A DNA stretch of 64,000 nucleotides, taken from Flagellimonas sp. 389 (GTDB lineage: Bacteria > Bacteroidota > Bacteroidia > Flavobacteriales > Flavobacteriaceae). The stretch covers positions 1 through 64,000 of the forward strand of contig NZ_JAHCMU010000001.1 of NCBI RefSeq assembly GCF_018449435.1, in the 5' to 3' direction. The position numbers and the translations under genes are program-made. The notes below the pieces were generated by a model, which ran no database searches, was not told where the DNA came from, and saw only the letters and a list, made by a program, of their open reading frames with translations. Each line of letters opens with the position of its first letter. The first letter of the stretch is position 1. Positions 24,594 to 34,370 of this stretch are shown in pieces.

Positions 24594-25709
24594 CTATTCA
24601 TCCTCGGCATCTTCTTTCCGTTCTAGCTTGTTCCATACTTTTATTTTGGCATCTTCTTCAAGTCCAGAGACTATTTCTACATCAATTCCATCACTTACTC
24701 CCAGTTCAAGCTCTTTGCGCTCAAATTCATTCTCTCCTGTTTCAACTTCAACATAGGGTTGCTCTGTATCTTTATCAAACTGCAACAATGCCTCTTTAAG
24801 TGTTAGCACATCTTTCTTCTCCTCTAGAACGATTGATGCATTTGCACTATACCCAGCTCTAACATAAGTACTGTCGCTAACGACCAAATCACCTTCAATT
24901 TTAAATTGGACAGCACCTTCTGTTTCAACTCCTTTTGGAGCTATAAACTTAAGTTTTGCGTTGAATTTATCCTTTTCAAGGGCACCTAGATTAATTTCCA
25001 AAGGCATCCCTAAGTGGAGTTTACCTACCTCGGCTTCGTCCACTTCTCCTTCAAAAATCATTTTGGTCATATCTGCTATCGTTGCAATCGTGGTTCCATC
25101 ATTAAAATTGTTACTTTGTATGACCTGATCTCCTTCTTTTACCGGAATCTCCAAAATAGTACCGGATACTGTAGCACGGATATTCGTATTAGCCGCAGTT
25201 GAGCCTCCAATAGAACCTCTTCGGATAATCTGATAATCACCCCTTGCATTTTTCAATTCCTGTTGGGCCTGTTCATAGGTCAATTTCTGATTGGTGTAAT
25301 CTTGATTGGACACCACGCCTTTATCGTACAACGTTTTGTTTCTATCATATTCCATTTTGGCATTGTTCAAGGCCAATTCAGCGTTGCGAACACGGCCTTG
25401 CGCTTGGTAAAGGGATTGCTCATTGGGCACAACCTTGATGACCGCAATTAAATCGCCTGCATTGACCTTAGCACCTTCTTCCAGATGGATTTTATCTATA
25501 ATTCCAGAAATCTGTGGTTTTATATTGATTTCATCTTCAGGAATTACTTTCCCTGTTACAATTACTTTATTTACGATATCCTTTTTTTCTAGGGATTCGG
25601 TTTTATACAATTGGGTCGGAGTGCTGTTCTGTTTTAGAAAATAGACAATAGCGTATAGGATTCCAATACATAAAATCCCTATTAATCCATATTTTAAATA
25701 CTTGTTCAT
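24594..25709 (-). CDS. HlyD/MacA-type periplasmic adaptor protein (copy 2)
   Basis: This 371-residue protein has a single N-terminal membrane anchor (about 6-25) and a short lipoyl half (GKVIPEDEINIKPQISG). A coiled-coil hairpin spans about 95-150, followed by the second lipoyl half (ATVSGTILEIPVKEGDQV), a beta barrel (EGEVDEAEVGKL) and a membrane-proximal domain. It links inner-membrane permeases to TolC. It is a paralogue of the adaptor at 29032-30144 (same length within one residue, shared words SNNFN(D/E)GTTIA, IAPKGVE, LKEAL(L/V)QFD). It is followed by the TolC gene after 37 bp. Confidence 0.93.
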   Translation of the reverse strand: MNKYLKYGLIGILCIGILYAIVYFLKQNSTPTQLYKTESLEKKDIVNKVIVTGKVIPEDEINIKPQISGIIDKIHLEEGAKVNAGDLIAVIKVVPNEQSLYQAQGRVRNAELALNNAKMEYDRNKTLYDKGVVSNQDYTNQKLTYEQAQQELKNARGDYQIIRRGSIGGSTAANTNIRATVSGTILEIPVKEGDQVIQSNNFNDGTTIATIADMTKMIFEGEVDEAEVGKLHLGMPLEINLGALEKDKFNAKLKFIAPKGVETEGAVQFKIEGDLVVSDSTYVRAGYSANASIVLEEKKDVLTLKEALLQFDKDTEQPYVEVETGENEFERKELELGVSDGIDVEIVSGLEEDAKIKVWNKLERKEDAEDE

Positions 25710-25750
25710 TTATAAATTATTTGATTATTATCTGAATTATTTAGTTTTGG

Positions 25751-27007
25751 TCATTCTTCTCTTAATGCTTCTATTGGCCTTACTTTAACCGCTTTATTTG
25801 CTGGGATCAATCCTATCAACACGCTTAGTCCCACCATCAATAAAAAAGAAATAAGAAATTGTGGAATACTTACCATAGGATTCACGAACGGAAAATCGTC
25901 ACCACTTCCAAACATAGAATTAAGCAGTCCTAGAATACCTACGGATATCGCAAATCCTATAAGTCCAGCAAAAGCAGTTAAAACAATGGCTTCTACCACA
26001 ATCTGCCTTTTTACGGTTCTTGGAGTGGCTCCTAACGCTCTCCGTACACCAATTTCTTTGGTACGCTCCTTAACGGTAATCAACAGAATATTACTGATAG
26101 CTATTACCCCTGCCAACAAAGTAAAAATGCCAACAAAGAAGGAGAAACCTTTAAGTACATCTGTAAAACCGGTGATGTTATTGAATATTTCGGACATATC
26201 GAAACTACCAATGGCTCTTTCATCATCTGGGTGGATATCATACTTGGTCTTAAGTATGGTCTTGATTTGATTTTCCACAACGGGAACTTTGGTATTTGGT
26301 TCTACGGCAATGGCCATCCATCCCATACGGTCGCCCGTATTAAATGCTTTTTGAAAAGTGGTAAAAGGTATGAATACCGCATTTTCACCATCAATATTTA
26401 TATTGTTGTTAGGTTTGTAAATACCTACAACAGTGAAGAATACCCCATTGATACGAATATCTTGACCAATGGCATTCTCACCTTTATCGAACAATAGTTT
26501 ATAGGTTTCTTCACCTATAACACATATTTTTTTAGAGTTTTCAATATCAGTTTTGTTCAAAAACCTCCCTTCGACCAACTTCTTTTTGGTGATATTATCA
26601 ATTTCTGGATAATCCCCATAAACGGAAGAACCACTTTTTCTTCCGTCCCTATATACGGTGACAACATCCCTATGACTTCCCAATTCTATCCTTGGTGCCA
26701 AAACCTCTATTTCCGGGATTTGTTTTCTTAAAATATCAGCATCTTCAATCTTATATCGTATTCTTCTGCCCCGCTCAAAGCCTTTGTAAGGTTCGGATGT
26801 TGATTGCCCCCAAATAAAAAGACTATTGGAAGCGGTACCTGCAAAAACTTTATTAAAACCATTGCTCATACCGTTTGCGGAGCCTAAAAGCAATATCAGG
26901 ATAATCATAGCGAAAATGACACCTAACATAGTTAAGAACGTACGGAACATGTTCTTCCCAAGGGTATGAAAAATCTCTATCCACAAGTCTTTATCGAACA
27001 ACCACAT
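25751..27007 (-). CDS. MacB-type ABC transporter permease (copy 4, B-type)
   Basis: This 418-residue protein has one membrane helix near the N-terminus (about 20-45) and a large periplasmic MacB_PCD domain (about 50-275). Three C-terminal helices form the FtsX domain (about 290-410), with the conserved VKERTKEIGVRRALGA coupling helix. It ends VRPIEALREE. It resembles the B-type permease at 30181-31440 more than its direct neighbour, in line with a duplicated block. There is no ATPase domain, so the separate ATP-binding protein at 28232-28933 must power it. Confidence 0.92.
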   Translation of the reverse strand: MWLFDKDLWIEIFHTLGKNMFRTFLTMLGVIFAMIILILLLGSANGMSNGFNKVFAGTASNSLFIWGQSTSEPYKGFERGRRIRYKIEDADILRKQIPEIEVLAPRIELGSHRDVVTVYRDGRKSGSSVYGDYPEIDNITKKKLVEGRFLNKTDIENSKKICVIGEETYKLLFDKGENAIGQDIRINGVFFTVVGIYKPNNNINIDGENAVFIPFTTFQKAFNTGDRMGWMAIAVEPNTKVPVVENQIKTILKTKYDIHPDDERAIGSFDMSEIFNNITGFTDVLKGFSFFVGIFTLLAGVIAISNILLITVKERTKEIGVRRALGATPRTVKRQIVVEAIVLTAFAGLIGFAISVGILGLLNSMFGSGDDFPFVNPMVSIPQFLISFLLMVGLSVLIGLIPANKAVKVRPIEALREE

Positions 27008-27009
27008 AA

Positions 27010-28239
27010 CTATTTATCGCTTAATGCTACAATCGGTTTTACATTTGCCGCTTTTATCGCTGGGATAAGACCTGCCAGAACTCCGGCAACAATCAATATA
27101 ATTGTAGCCGTAACTACCGTCGACAAACTAACGGAAGGGTTACTAAATGCAGGAGTGTCTATCGCGGGTCCTAAAAGTGACAGAATAATCCAAGCGAATA
27201 TCAAACCTATAAAACCTGATAGTGCCGTTATAAAAGTCGATTCCAAAAGAACTAAATTGATAATTTGCTTTGGCATGGCGCCCAATGCTTTTCTAACCCC
27301 TATTTCCTTAGTTCGCTCTTTGATAGTAAATACCATGATATTACCGATGCCTACTATCCCTGCAACTAAAATTAAAAATCCAACACCGATACTTATGGCA
27401 TTCAGTACCGCAGAAAAACTACTGATGTCATCAAATGCTTCAGCATAGTTCCATACGTTTATTCCTGCTTGATCCGATGGCGATACCTTATGCCTTCTCT
27501 TCATTAAATCTTCCAATCTACCCGAAAATTCCAGCGCCTTGGGAAGATCAAAAGATGGATTATAAGTCAGCAAAATCTGATTTATGGTATTGGTATTCCC
27601 ATAAATTCTTTGGTATGTGCTTACTGGCGCATATATCCTACGTTCTGCGTTATCGTCACCATCATCTGTAAAAACCCCAACAACCCTGAAGGGCAAACTA
27701 TTGAACTCAGCAAACTTTCCTATAGGGTCTTCCTGTCCAAATAAATCCTCACTGACCTTTCTTCCGATAACAGCGACTTTGGCTTTATTGACAATATCCG
27801 CATTGTTGATATACCTTCCTTTAGTTACAATGGTTTTCTCAATAGCTTGATGGTCCGGGTGAACCCCTTGCACCGAATAGGAGCCTGTTTCACTTTTGTA
27901 ACGTGCAGTGGTATTGCTAAAATATCTTGCGCTTATATATTCAACATCATCTGGAAAGCTATTCTTTATATAATCAAGATCGTCATTTTTGAACTGGATT
28001 CTTCTCCCCGCTTCAAAACCTGCGTAGGCTTTTGCAGTAGTACCAGGTCTAACAAAAATAGAGTTTGTGGCATCGTCATTGAACTGGTTGGTAAAACCGT
28101 TTTGCATTCCGTTAACAGAAGCAAGCAGCATCACCAGAATAAAAATTGCCCACCCTACGGAAAACCCAGTCAAAAAAGTCCTAAGCTTGTTGTTTCTTAA
28201 GGTATGGAATATTTCTTGCCAAATGTCACGATCAAACAT
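27010..28239 (-). CDS. MacB-type ABC transporter permease (copy 3, A-type)
   Basis: This 409-residue protein has the same layout as its neighbour: an N-terminal helix, a periplasmic MacB_PCD domain and three C-terminal helices. The coupling motif is KERTKEIGVRKALGAMP. Its N-terminus (MFDRDIWQEIFHTLRNNKLRTFLTG, given as MFDRDIWQEIFHTL plus RNNKLRTFLTG) matches the permease at 31464-32708 closely, marking it as the A-type. It overlaps the ATPase gene by 8 bp and is 2 bp from the next permease, so the four genes ATPase-A-B-adaptor are tightly coupled. Confidence 0.92.
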   Translation of the reverse strand: MFDRDIWQEIFHTLRNNKLRTFLTGFSVGWAIFILVMLLASVNGMQNGFTNQFNDDATNSIFVRPGTTAKAYAGFEAGRRIQFKNDDLDYIKNSFPDDVEYISARYFSNTTARYKSETGSYSVQGVHPDHQAIEKTIVTKGRYINNADIVNKAKVAVIGRKVSEDLFGQEDPIGKFAEFNSLPFRVVGVFTDDGDDNAERRIYAPVSTYQRIYGNTNTINQILLTYNPSFDLPKALEFSGRLEDLMKRRHKVSPSDQAGINVWNYAEAFDDISSFSAVLNAISIGVGFLILVAGIVGIGNIMVFTIKERTKEIGVRKALGAMPKQIINLVLLESTFITALSGFIGLIFAWIILSLLGPAIDTPAFSNPSVSLSTVVTATIILIVAGVLAGLIPAIKAANVKPIVALSDK

Positions 28240-28933
28240 ACTGTTCCGCTCTAACTTGTTCTATCTTTTTGTCTTCTACAATCACTCCATCTTTTAAGTG
28301 TACGATACGTTTGCACATATGGGCGATATCTTCTTCGTGGGTCACTACTAAAATGGTATTTCCTTCGTCATTGATTTTTTGAATCAAATCCATTACTTCA
28401 TATGAAGTCTTACTGTCCAACGCACCAGTTGGCTCATCTGCCAAAAGTACCTTAGGCTCTGCAGCCATTGCTCTTGCAATCGCAACACGTTGTTTTTGAC
28501 CACCCGATAATTCACTGGGCAAATGTGTGGCCCACTCTTTTAATCCTACTCTTTCCAAATAGTTCAATGCTTTTACCTGACGTTCTTTTCTTCCTACCTT
28601 TTGATAATATAAAGGAAGAGCTACATTCTCAAGAGCCGATTTGTAATTAATAAGGTTGAACGATTGAAAGATGAAACCTAAAAACTTATTTCGATATTGG
28701 GCGGCCTTTGTTTCTGTTAAATCCTTAATCGGTACGCCATCTAAAATATACTCACCATTATCAGCGCCATCCAACATTCCCAAAATATTTAGCAATGTGG
28801 ATTTTCCCGAACCTGAAGATCCCATTATGGCAACAAGCTCTCCTGATTGAGCGGTAAAATTTATTCCTTTTAAAACGTGAAGTGAATTGCTTCCCATTTT
28901 ATAGGATTTGTGAAGATCTTTGATTTCTATCAT
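28232..28933 (-). CDS. ABC transporter ATP-binding protein (LolD/MacB type)
   Basis: This 233-residue cytoplasmic ATPase has all expected motifs. Walker A is GSSGSGKST (38-46), the Q-loop is Gln90, the signature is LSGGQKQR (142-149), Walker B is VLLADE (162-167), and the switch is His199. It is the only ATPase among eight genes with four permeases. It probably energises all of them, or the 5' block uses an ATPase from elsewhere. A 98-bp gap separates it from the adaptor upstream, which is larger than other gaps in the locus, so it may have its own promoter; none was recognised. Confidence 0.95.
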   Translation of the reverse strand: MIEIKDLHKSYKMGSNSLHVLKGINFTAQSGELVAIMGSSGSGKSTLLNILGMLDGADNGEYILDGVPIKDLTETKAAQYRNKFLGFIFQSFNLINYKSALENVALPLYYQKVGRKERQVKALNYLERVGLKEWATHLPSELSGGQKQRVAIARAMAAEPKVLLADEPTGALDSKTSYEVMDLIQKINDEGNTILVVTHEEDIAHMCKRIVHLKDGVIVEDKKIEQVRAEQYV

Positions 28934-29031
28934 GAGTTGGTACTGTTAGCTGTTTGGAACCTGTAGCTCCTTCAATAGGACTTACAAGTTGTTAAATTGT
29001 TACAAGATTAATTGATTTTTTTTGTTAAATA

Positions 29032-30144
29032 TTAATTGGAATCTTCTTCCTCTTCTATGGCATTCCAAACTTTGATGTTATCTTCCTGATTTAGACCAGA
29101 TTTCACCTCAACAAAAATGCCATCACTGATTCCAAGTTCAATATCCTTACGTTCAAATTGCTGTTCCGAAGTTTCAATTTCGACGTATGGTTTTTTAGTT
29201 TCATCATCAAATTGAACCAGTGCCTCCTTTAACGCCAAAACGCCATCTGCCCTAGCTAAAATTATGGATGCATTTGCACTTAGACCTGCACGGATAAAAA
29301 CAGTATCTTGTTTTTTCAATGTTCCCTTTATCTCAAACTGAATGGCACCGTTCTCCTCTACTCCTTTTGGTGCTATATAGTCTAATACCGCATCAAAAAC
29401 CTTATCTTCAATAGCGCCTACGGTAATTTCCAAAGGCAGGTTTTCTTTTATTTTTCCAACTTCAGATTCGTCTACCTTACCTTCAAAAATCATCTTTTCC
29501 ACATCGGCAATAGCTGCTATCGTTGTTCCTTCATTGAAATTGTTACTCTCTATAATCTGGTTTCCTTTTTCAACCGGCACATCGAGCACCATACCACTTA
29601 CTGTAGATCGTATCAAGGTATTAGCTGCGTTTCTAAAACCACTTGTTGTACCCGTTTTCACAATGTCATACCTTTTATTAGCAGCACGATATGATTGTTT
29701 TGCTTGATCAAATGTGACCTCGGCGCGCTCCAAATCTGCTTTGGGAATAACCCCTTTTTCAAAAAGCGATAGTTGTCGGTCATAATTTCTTTTTTGGTCA
29801 TCTAAATTGATTCTAACCTCATCAATGGCGTTTCTTGCATCGATAAGGGCATTTAAGTTAGGGACTACTTTTATTTTTGCCAATAGGTCTCCTGATTTCA
29901 CATAATCTCCGCCCTCCACATATATTTCTTCTATTACTCCAGAAATATTAGGTTTGATGAGCACCTCTTCCAAAGGAAGAATACTCCCAGTTGCAACAGC
30001 TTTTTTTACGATATTTTGTTTGGAAAGTTTTTCCGTTTCATAAACTACGGGGTTCTCGGCGTTTTTTTGATAGAGGTAATACATTGAACCACCAAATACA
30101 ATTACTATGAGTAATAAGATGATAATGGTAACTGACTTTTTCAT
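29032..30144 (-). CDS. HlyD/MacA-type periplasmic adaptor protein (copy 1)
   Basis: This 370-residue protein has an N-terminal membrane anchor (about 4-25). Split lipoyl domains (LPLEEVLIKPNISGV; STVSGMVLDVPVEKGN), a coiled-coil hairpin (about 90-150), and beta-barrel and membrane-proximal domains follow. It is a paralogue of 24594-25709 and sits third in the first [permease A-permease B-adaptor] block. It should couple the permeases to the shared TolC protein. It is 36 bp downstream of the permease. Confidence 0.92.
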   Translation of the reverse strand: MKKSVTIIILLLIVIVFGGSMYYLYQKNAENPVVYETEKLSKQNIVKKAVATGSILPLEEVLIKPNISGVIEEIYVEGGDYVKSGDLLAKIKVVPNLNALIDARNAIDEVRINLDDQKRNYDRQLSLFEKGVIPKADLERAEVTFDQAKQSYRAANKRYDIVKTGTTSGFRNAANTLIRSTVSGMVLDVPVEKGNQIIESNNFNEGTTIAAIADVEKMIFEGKVDESEVGKIKENLPLEITVGAIEDKVFDAVLDYIAPKGVEENGAIQFEIKGTLKKQDTVFIRAGLSANASIILARADGVLALKEALVQFDDETKKPYVEIETSEQQFERKDIELGISDGIFVEVKSGLNQEDNIKVWNAIEEEEDSN

Positions 30145-30180
30145 TTTCGTTTTATGATTTAGTTTGATTGATTTTCAATT

Positions 30181-31440
30181 TTATTCCGTCCTCAATGCTT
30201 CAATGGGTCGAACACGGATAGCACTTTGCGCTGGTATAAATCCAGCCAATAGTCCTGAAACCATTAATATGGTAAGGGCACCACTTACGACACCAACACT
30301 AACACTTGGGTTAACGAACATATCCACGGGGCCAACACTGTCCAATAAAGAATTGATTCCATAGATGACCAGGGAACCAAAGATGATGCCTATCATTCCA
30401 GAAATAATGGTCAAGAAAATTGACTCCATCAATATTTGTTTCTTAATGGATATAGGTTCTTCACCCAAAGCCCTGCGTATTCCTATTTCCTTGGTCCGCT
30501 CTTTTACAACGATCAGCATAATATTGCTCACCCCAATGATACCGGAAAGCAACACCATGATACCAACGAGATATGCGATGGCCTTTAATCCAAAGAACAA
30601 ACTCTCTACCCGGTTAAATTGTTCATACAAGTCAAAATATCCAATGGCTCTTTTGTCTTCTGGATGTACTTTATGTCTTTCGCGCATCACATTGACAATA
30701 CCCTCCTTAAGCTGGGAAATAGAACTTCCATCATGTGCAGTTATGGCCATCCATCCAACATCTTCCCCCCTATTAAAGGCTTGTGAAAACGAAGTGAACG
30801 GTACAAAGATTTCCTTTTGTGCTTCTTCACCATCCCCATCATTACTGTTCTTTTTGTAAGTTCCTATGACCATGAAATTGACGCCTTGAATCTTGATATA
30901 TGTTCCCAAAACCTCTTCTCCTTTTTCGTAAAGCTCCGATTTAACGCCTTGGCCAATAATCGCCACTTTTCTTTTTTCTTGGATATCATTGTGGTTTAAA
31001 AAACGACCAGAAGTAACGGTCATAGGATCTTGATTAATGATTTCTGGGTAATCACCATAAACATTGTAAGCTCCGACCCGTATTCCCCGAATCACGTTTC
31101 CACCGCCCCTAAAGCCACCTAATTGGTTTCTTGGGGAAATAAATCTAAGATTGGGCACATTGTCCTTAATGGCCTGAACATCGTCTACCTTAAACTCAAA
31201 ACTTCTCCCTTTTGGCAATCCTTCATATGCTTTTGTGGTACTTCTGGTCCACATAAACATCGTATTTGTAGCAATATCTCCAAAGTCTTGTCGTATCCCA
31301 TTTTCAAAACCTTTCCCCGCCGCTAACAATACGATGAGAATAAAAATTCCCCAACAAACACCAAAAGCTGTTAGTATGGTCCTACCAACATTGCTGGTTA
31401 GGACTTCCAAAATTTCCCTCCATCTATCTCTATTGAACAT
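30181..31440 (-). CDS. MacB-type ABC transporter permease (copy 2, B-type)
   Basis: This 419-residue protein has an N-terminal helix (about 20-43), a MacB_PCD periplasmic domain (about 50-285) and three C-terminal helices. The coupling segment is VVKERTKEIGIRRALGEEP and the end is VRPIEALRTE. The B-type character is shown by the shared segments (S/G)TT..(Y)(E/K)G, VYGDYPEI and DD-K-AIG-FD with 25751-27007. It lies 23 bp after the A-type permease. Confidence 0.92.
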   Translation of the reverse strand: MFNRDRWREILEVLTSNVGRTILTAFGVCWGIFILIVLLAAGKGFENGIRQDFGDIATNTMFMWTRSTTKAYEGLPKGRSFEFKVDDVQAIKDNVPNLRFISPRNQLGGFRGGGNVIRGIRVGAYNVYGDYPEIINQDPMTVTSGRFLNHNDIQEKRKVAIIGQGVKSELYEKGEEVLGTYIKIQGVNFMVIGTYKKNSNDGDGEEAQKEIFVPFTSFSQAFNRGEDVGWMAITAHDGSSISQLKEGIVNVMRERHKVHPEDKRAIGYFDLYEQFNRVESLFFGLKAIAYLVGIMVLLSGIIGVSNIMLIVVKERTKEIGIRRALGEEPISIKKQILMESIFLTIISGMIGIIFGSLVIYGINSLLDSVGPVDMFVNPSVSVGVVSGALTILMVSGLLAGFIPAQSAIRVRPIEALRTE

Positions 31441-31463
31441 TACCTTTACTTAGAGTGAACATT

Positions 31464-32708
31464 TTACTCATCTTTTAAAGATTCTATCACTTGTACCTTT
31501 GCAGCTCTCCAAGCTGGAACAAATCCTGCAACTGTCCCTGCAAAAATCAATACCATTACCGTCGAAAATGCCACATTAAAATTCACCGACGGATTAACGA
31601 TATAATCTATTTCAACATGCGGCCCTACAACCTCCAACAGGGTCATACTAAAAATAAGGCCAGCAAATCCAGAAATGGCAGTTACAAAAATAGATTCGTG
31701 TAAAATCATCCCAACAATGGACCAAGGTTTGGCCCCAAGAGCCTTTCTTATACCAATTTCACGAGTACGTTCTTTAACAACTATGAGCATAATGTTGCTT
31801 ACTCCCACTACTCCGGCAATAATGGTACAGACACCCACAAACCAGAAGAAAAGCTTCATATTTCCCGTAATCCCGTAATAACGCTTGGCTTCTTCCATAG
31901 CACTCCAGACCCTTACACCCGATTCATCTTCGGGTGCCACCATATGCTCTTCCTTCAGGTATTTTCTTAAGTTATCTTTAAAGCTTATGGCACTGGCCAC
32001 AGCTTCTTCAAAATTTTCTGCGGGCGGCAGCGTATAAGACAATGTATTTAAGGTATCATCTCCATTAAAAACACGTTGGGCCGTTGTTAACGGAATATAG
32101 ATTCGTTCTTCTTCCCGCTCGTTCTGTTCATTGAAAACCCCTATAATCGTAAATCTAATTCCAGAAATATCTATTGACTCACCAATTGGAGTATCCATCT
32201 TATTGAATACGTCTTCTTTGATTTTCTTACCAATGACGGCTACTTTACCTAGTGAAATCTCATCTTTGTAGTTTATAAAACGACCTTCCGAAGTACCAAA
32301 ACCCTCTATAAACTGAAACTCGGAAGACACTCCCTGTATACCGTACACCAAGGCTTCATTCCCGTAGACTATATCTACACCTCGAACAAAGACCCGGGGA
32401 GATTCGTACTCAATTTCTTCTTTGAACAAACGCCCGGCCATTTCATAATCCCTATTCTTAAATCGAACAACTCTTCCTGGGTTGAGTCCTTTATAAGCTC
32501 TTGATGTTGTTTCCGGCCATGCCCATATACTTGTTGTAGCGTCTTGCTTGAACTCTTTTTCAATACCATTTTGCATACCTTGCCCAAAGCCTAATAAAAT
32601 CACGAGAATAAATATCCCAGAAGCAACGGATAGCCCTGTGAGAAATGTGCGAAGTTTGTTCTTACGGATGGTGTCAAATATCTCTTGCCACCTTTCTATA
32701 TCGAACAT
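31464..32708 (-). CDS. MacB-type ABC transporter permease (copy 1, A-type)
   Basis: This 414-residue protein is the first gene of the eight-gene efflux locus. It has an N-terminal helix (about 20-43), a MacB_PCD domain and three C-terminal FtsX helices. The coupling segment is VVKERTREIGIRKALGAKP. It matches 27010-28239 in the start (RKNKLRTFLTG versus RNNKLRTFLTG), in GMQNG, in FxxGRxxxFKNxD, and in E..GVRVW versus AGINVW. The 111 bp upstream hold no recognisable promoter element. Confidence 0.92.
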   Translation of the reverse strand: MFDIERWQEIFDTIRKNKLRTFLTGLSVASGIFILVILLGFGQGMQNGIEKEFKQDATTSIWAWPETTSRAYKGLNPGRVVRFKNRDYEMAGRLFKEEIEYESPRVFVRGVDIVYGNEALVYGIQGVSSEFQFIEGFGTSEGRFINYKDEISLGKVAVIGKKIKEDVFNKMDTPIGESIDISGIRFTIIGVFNEQNEREEERIYIPLTTAQRVFNGDDTLNTLSYTLPPAENFEEAVASAISFKDNLRKYLKEEHMVAPEDESGVRVWSAMEEAKRYYGITGNMKLFFWFVGVCTIIAGVVGVSNIMLIVVKERTREIGIRKALGAKPWSIVGMILHESIFVTAISGFAGLIFSMTLLEVVGPHVEIDYIVNPSVNFNVAFSTVMVLIFAGTVAGFVPAWRAAKVQVIESLKDE

Positions 32709-32819
32709 ATGGTTGTTAGTTTGATGATTGATGAATACGCATACGTACTCTTATATGACGTGCCCCAAAAGAATTTGTTACACTTTACACACAAAAAATA
32801 CTAAAAAAATACGAATCGC

Positions 32820-33101
32820 CTAACCCTTCATCTTTTTGTAAATGAAAAAGAACAGTCCTGCCACCAAAATATAAGGAATTGCCATAAGATAAACTATACC
32901 GTTATTGATTCCCTCAGCGGTTTTACCATCTGTTTCGCTTTCTACGACCGCTCTGCACATGGCGCATTGTGCATTCGAAACCTCTGGAAAAATAAAAAAA
33001 ATCAACAGCAGAAAAAACAAACTCTTTCTTCCCAACGATATATTGAGAGAACCGCTACGGGAAACAGAAGAAGGAATTAAGTTTGTTTTTTTAGTGGACA
33101 T
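32820..33101 (-). CDS. Small membrane protein with CxxC, cytochrome-oxidase locus
   Basis: This 93-residue protein has a hydrophobic segment (about 27-43) that may be a signal peptide cut after SNAQ. A short domain beginning CAMCRAVVES (Cys46 and Cys49) follows, then one C-terminal membrane helix (about 69-88). The CxxC could bind metal or act in redox chemistry; function is not established. The gene overlaps the DUF420 stop by 11 bp. Related small proteins are common after DUF420 in Bacteroidota cytochrome oxidase loci. The first 25 residues are not hydrophobic, and a TTG start at residue 23 is possible. Confidence 0.75.
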   Translation of the reverse strand: MSTKKTNLIPSSVSRSGSLNISLGRKSLFFLLLIFFIFPEVSNAQCAMCRAVVESETDGKTAEGINNGIVYLMAIPYILVAGLFFFIYKKMKG

Positions 33102-33627
33102 AATACGGTGAAATCATTAAGTAGACGACAACTCCGGTTATTGCAACGTATAACCAAATGGGAAATGTGTATTTTGCCCATTTTCTATGCGAGGCAAAAT
33201 CATTCAAATACGCTTTGGCATAGGTACGCAGAACCAAGGGGATTACTGCTATGGAAAGCACAATATGGGAAATAAGAATAACGTAGTAGATGTACTTAAT
33301 GGCGCCTTCACCACCAAATTTTGTACTCTCTGATGTCATATGATATGCAACGTACATAACAAGGAATAGCAATGAAAGACCAATACAAGTAATCATCAAC
33401 TTTTGATGTACGTCCTTTTTCCCATTCTTAATTGCGAAAACAGCAGCAATTAGCAATATAGCCGTTAAGCCATTGATGGAAGCATAGATAGGGGGCAAAA
33501 AGGATAACGGTTCTGCATTTGGAATTTTATAGCCAAACAATAATGCCACTACTACTGGTATTGCAATCGATATGATCGTAATCCATTTATTGAAACGTCT
33601 TTCTCGTATTGAAACTTCACTTGTCAT
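33091..33627 (-). CDS. DUF420 membrane protein
   Basis: This 178-residue protein has five predicted membrane segments. Conserved His residues lie near helix ends (MYVAYHMTS, LISHIVLS, SHRKW) and suggest metal or heme handling. DUF420 proteins are found next to SCO and cytochrome oxidase genes and are thought to assist oxidase assembly. It overlaps the sco gene by 4 bp and the small CxxC protein gene by 11 bp, so all are translationally linked. Confidence 0.9.
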   Translation of the reverse strand: MTSEVSIRERRFNKWITIISIAIPVVVALLFGYKIPNAEPLSFLPPIYASINGLTAILLIAAVFAIKNGKKDVHQKLMITCIGLSLLFLVMYVAYHMTSESTKFGGEGAIKYIYYVILISHIVLSIAVIPLVLRTYAKAYLNDFASHRKWAKYTFPIWLYVAITGVVVYLMISPYYVH

Positions 33628-34370
33628 TCTTCTAGCAATAACTTTTTTATGTCCTCTTTTAACATCGTTATCTGTTGTGGCTCGCCTTCGTCACTCACTC
33701 CTTCTTTTTCTGTTATGGTTCCCCTGTAGTAAATCAAGGGATTACCGTTCACATCTGTTCTGGAGCGTATAAATCCTTCTTTGTCGACCAAAGCAAACAT
33801 ACCAGAGTGTTCAAAGCCACCTGGAGCACTTTCATCTTCATTAGCTATAATATAAAAACCTTCTTGAGCAAGTTTATATATATCTTCTTGATCTCCAGTC
33901 ATTAAATGCCAGTCCTTATCTGTTATCCCGTAGCGTTTAGTATATTTTTTCAATATAGAAGGCGTATCATATCTTGGATTTATTGTAAATGAAGCCACTC
34001 CAAAATTATCATATTCTTCAAACGTATCTTGAAGTTCAACCAAATTTTTGGTCATTATAGGACAAATAGTAGGACAGGTGGTAAAGAAAAATTCTACCAC
34101 ATATACTTTTCCTAGAAAATCTTCATTTGAGATAAGCAGACTATCCTGATTGTGAAAGGAAAATTCTGGAACACGTCTTTTTTGTCCATTGGTCAATATA
34201 AATGCAAGATCAGTTTGCAAAGAACCAATGCTCATTCTATCATTTTCGACAATTGTTCCTTCTTTGAGTCTTTTTGTTATTTCATAAACGGCAAAAATCC
34301 CGAACACCAAAATAATGGTCGACACCCAAACGTAGGTATATTTCTTTTTGTTATTTGCTCCTGTCGGCAT
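33624..34370 (-). CDS. SCO1/SenC-family copper chaperone
   Basis: This 248-residue protein has one N-terminal membrane helix (about 11-30) and a periplasmic thioredoxin-fold domain. The copper ligands are Cys99 and Cys103 in TTCPTICP and His188 in FEHSGMFALVD. SCO proteins deliver copper to, or reduce, the CuA site of cytochrome oxidase subunit II; the CoxB target is encoded at 61416-62570. It overlaps the preceding gene by 20 bp and the next by 4 bp. Confidence 0.95.
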   Translation of the reverse strand: MPTGANNKKKYTYVWVSTIILVFGIFAVYEITKRLKEGTIVENDRMSIGSLQTDLAFILTNGQKRRVPEFSFHNQDSLLISNEDFLGKVYVVEFFFTTCPTICPIMTKNLVELQDTFEEYDNFGVASFTINPRYDTPSILKKYTKRYGITDKDWHLMTGDQEDIYKLAQEGFYIIANEDESAPGGFEHSGMFALVDKEGFIRSRTDVNGNPLIYYRGTITEKEGVSDEGEPQQITMLKEDIKKLLLEE

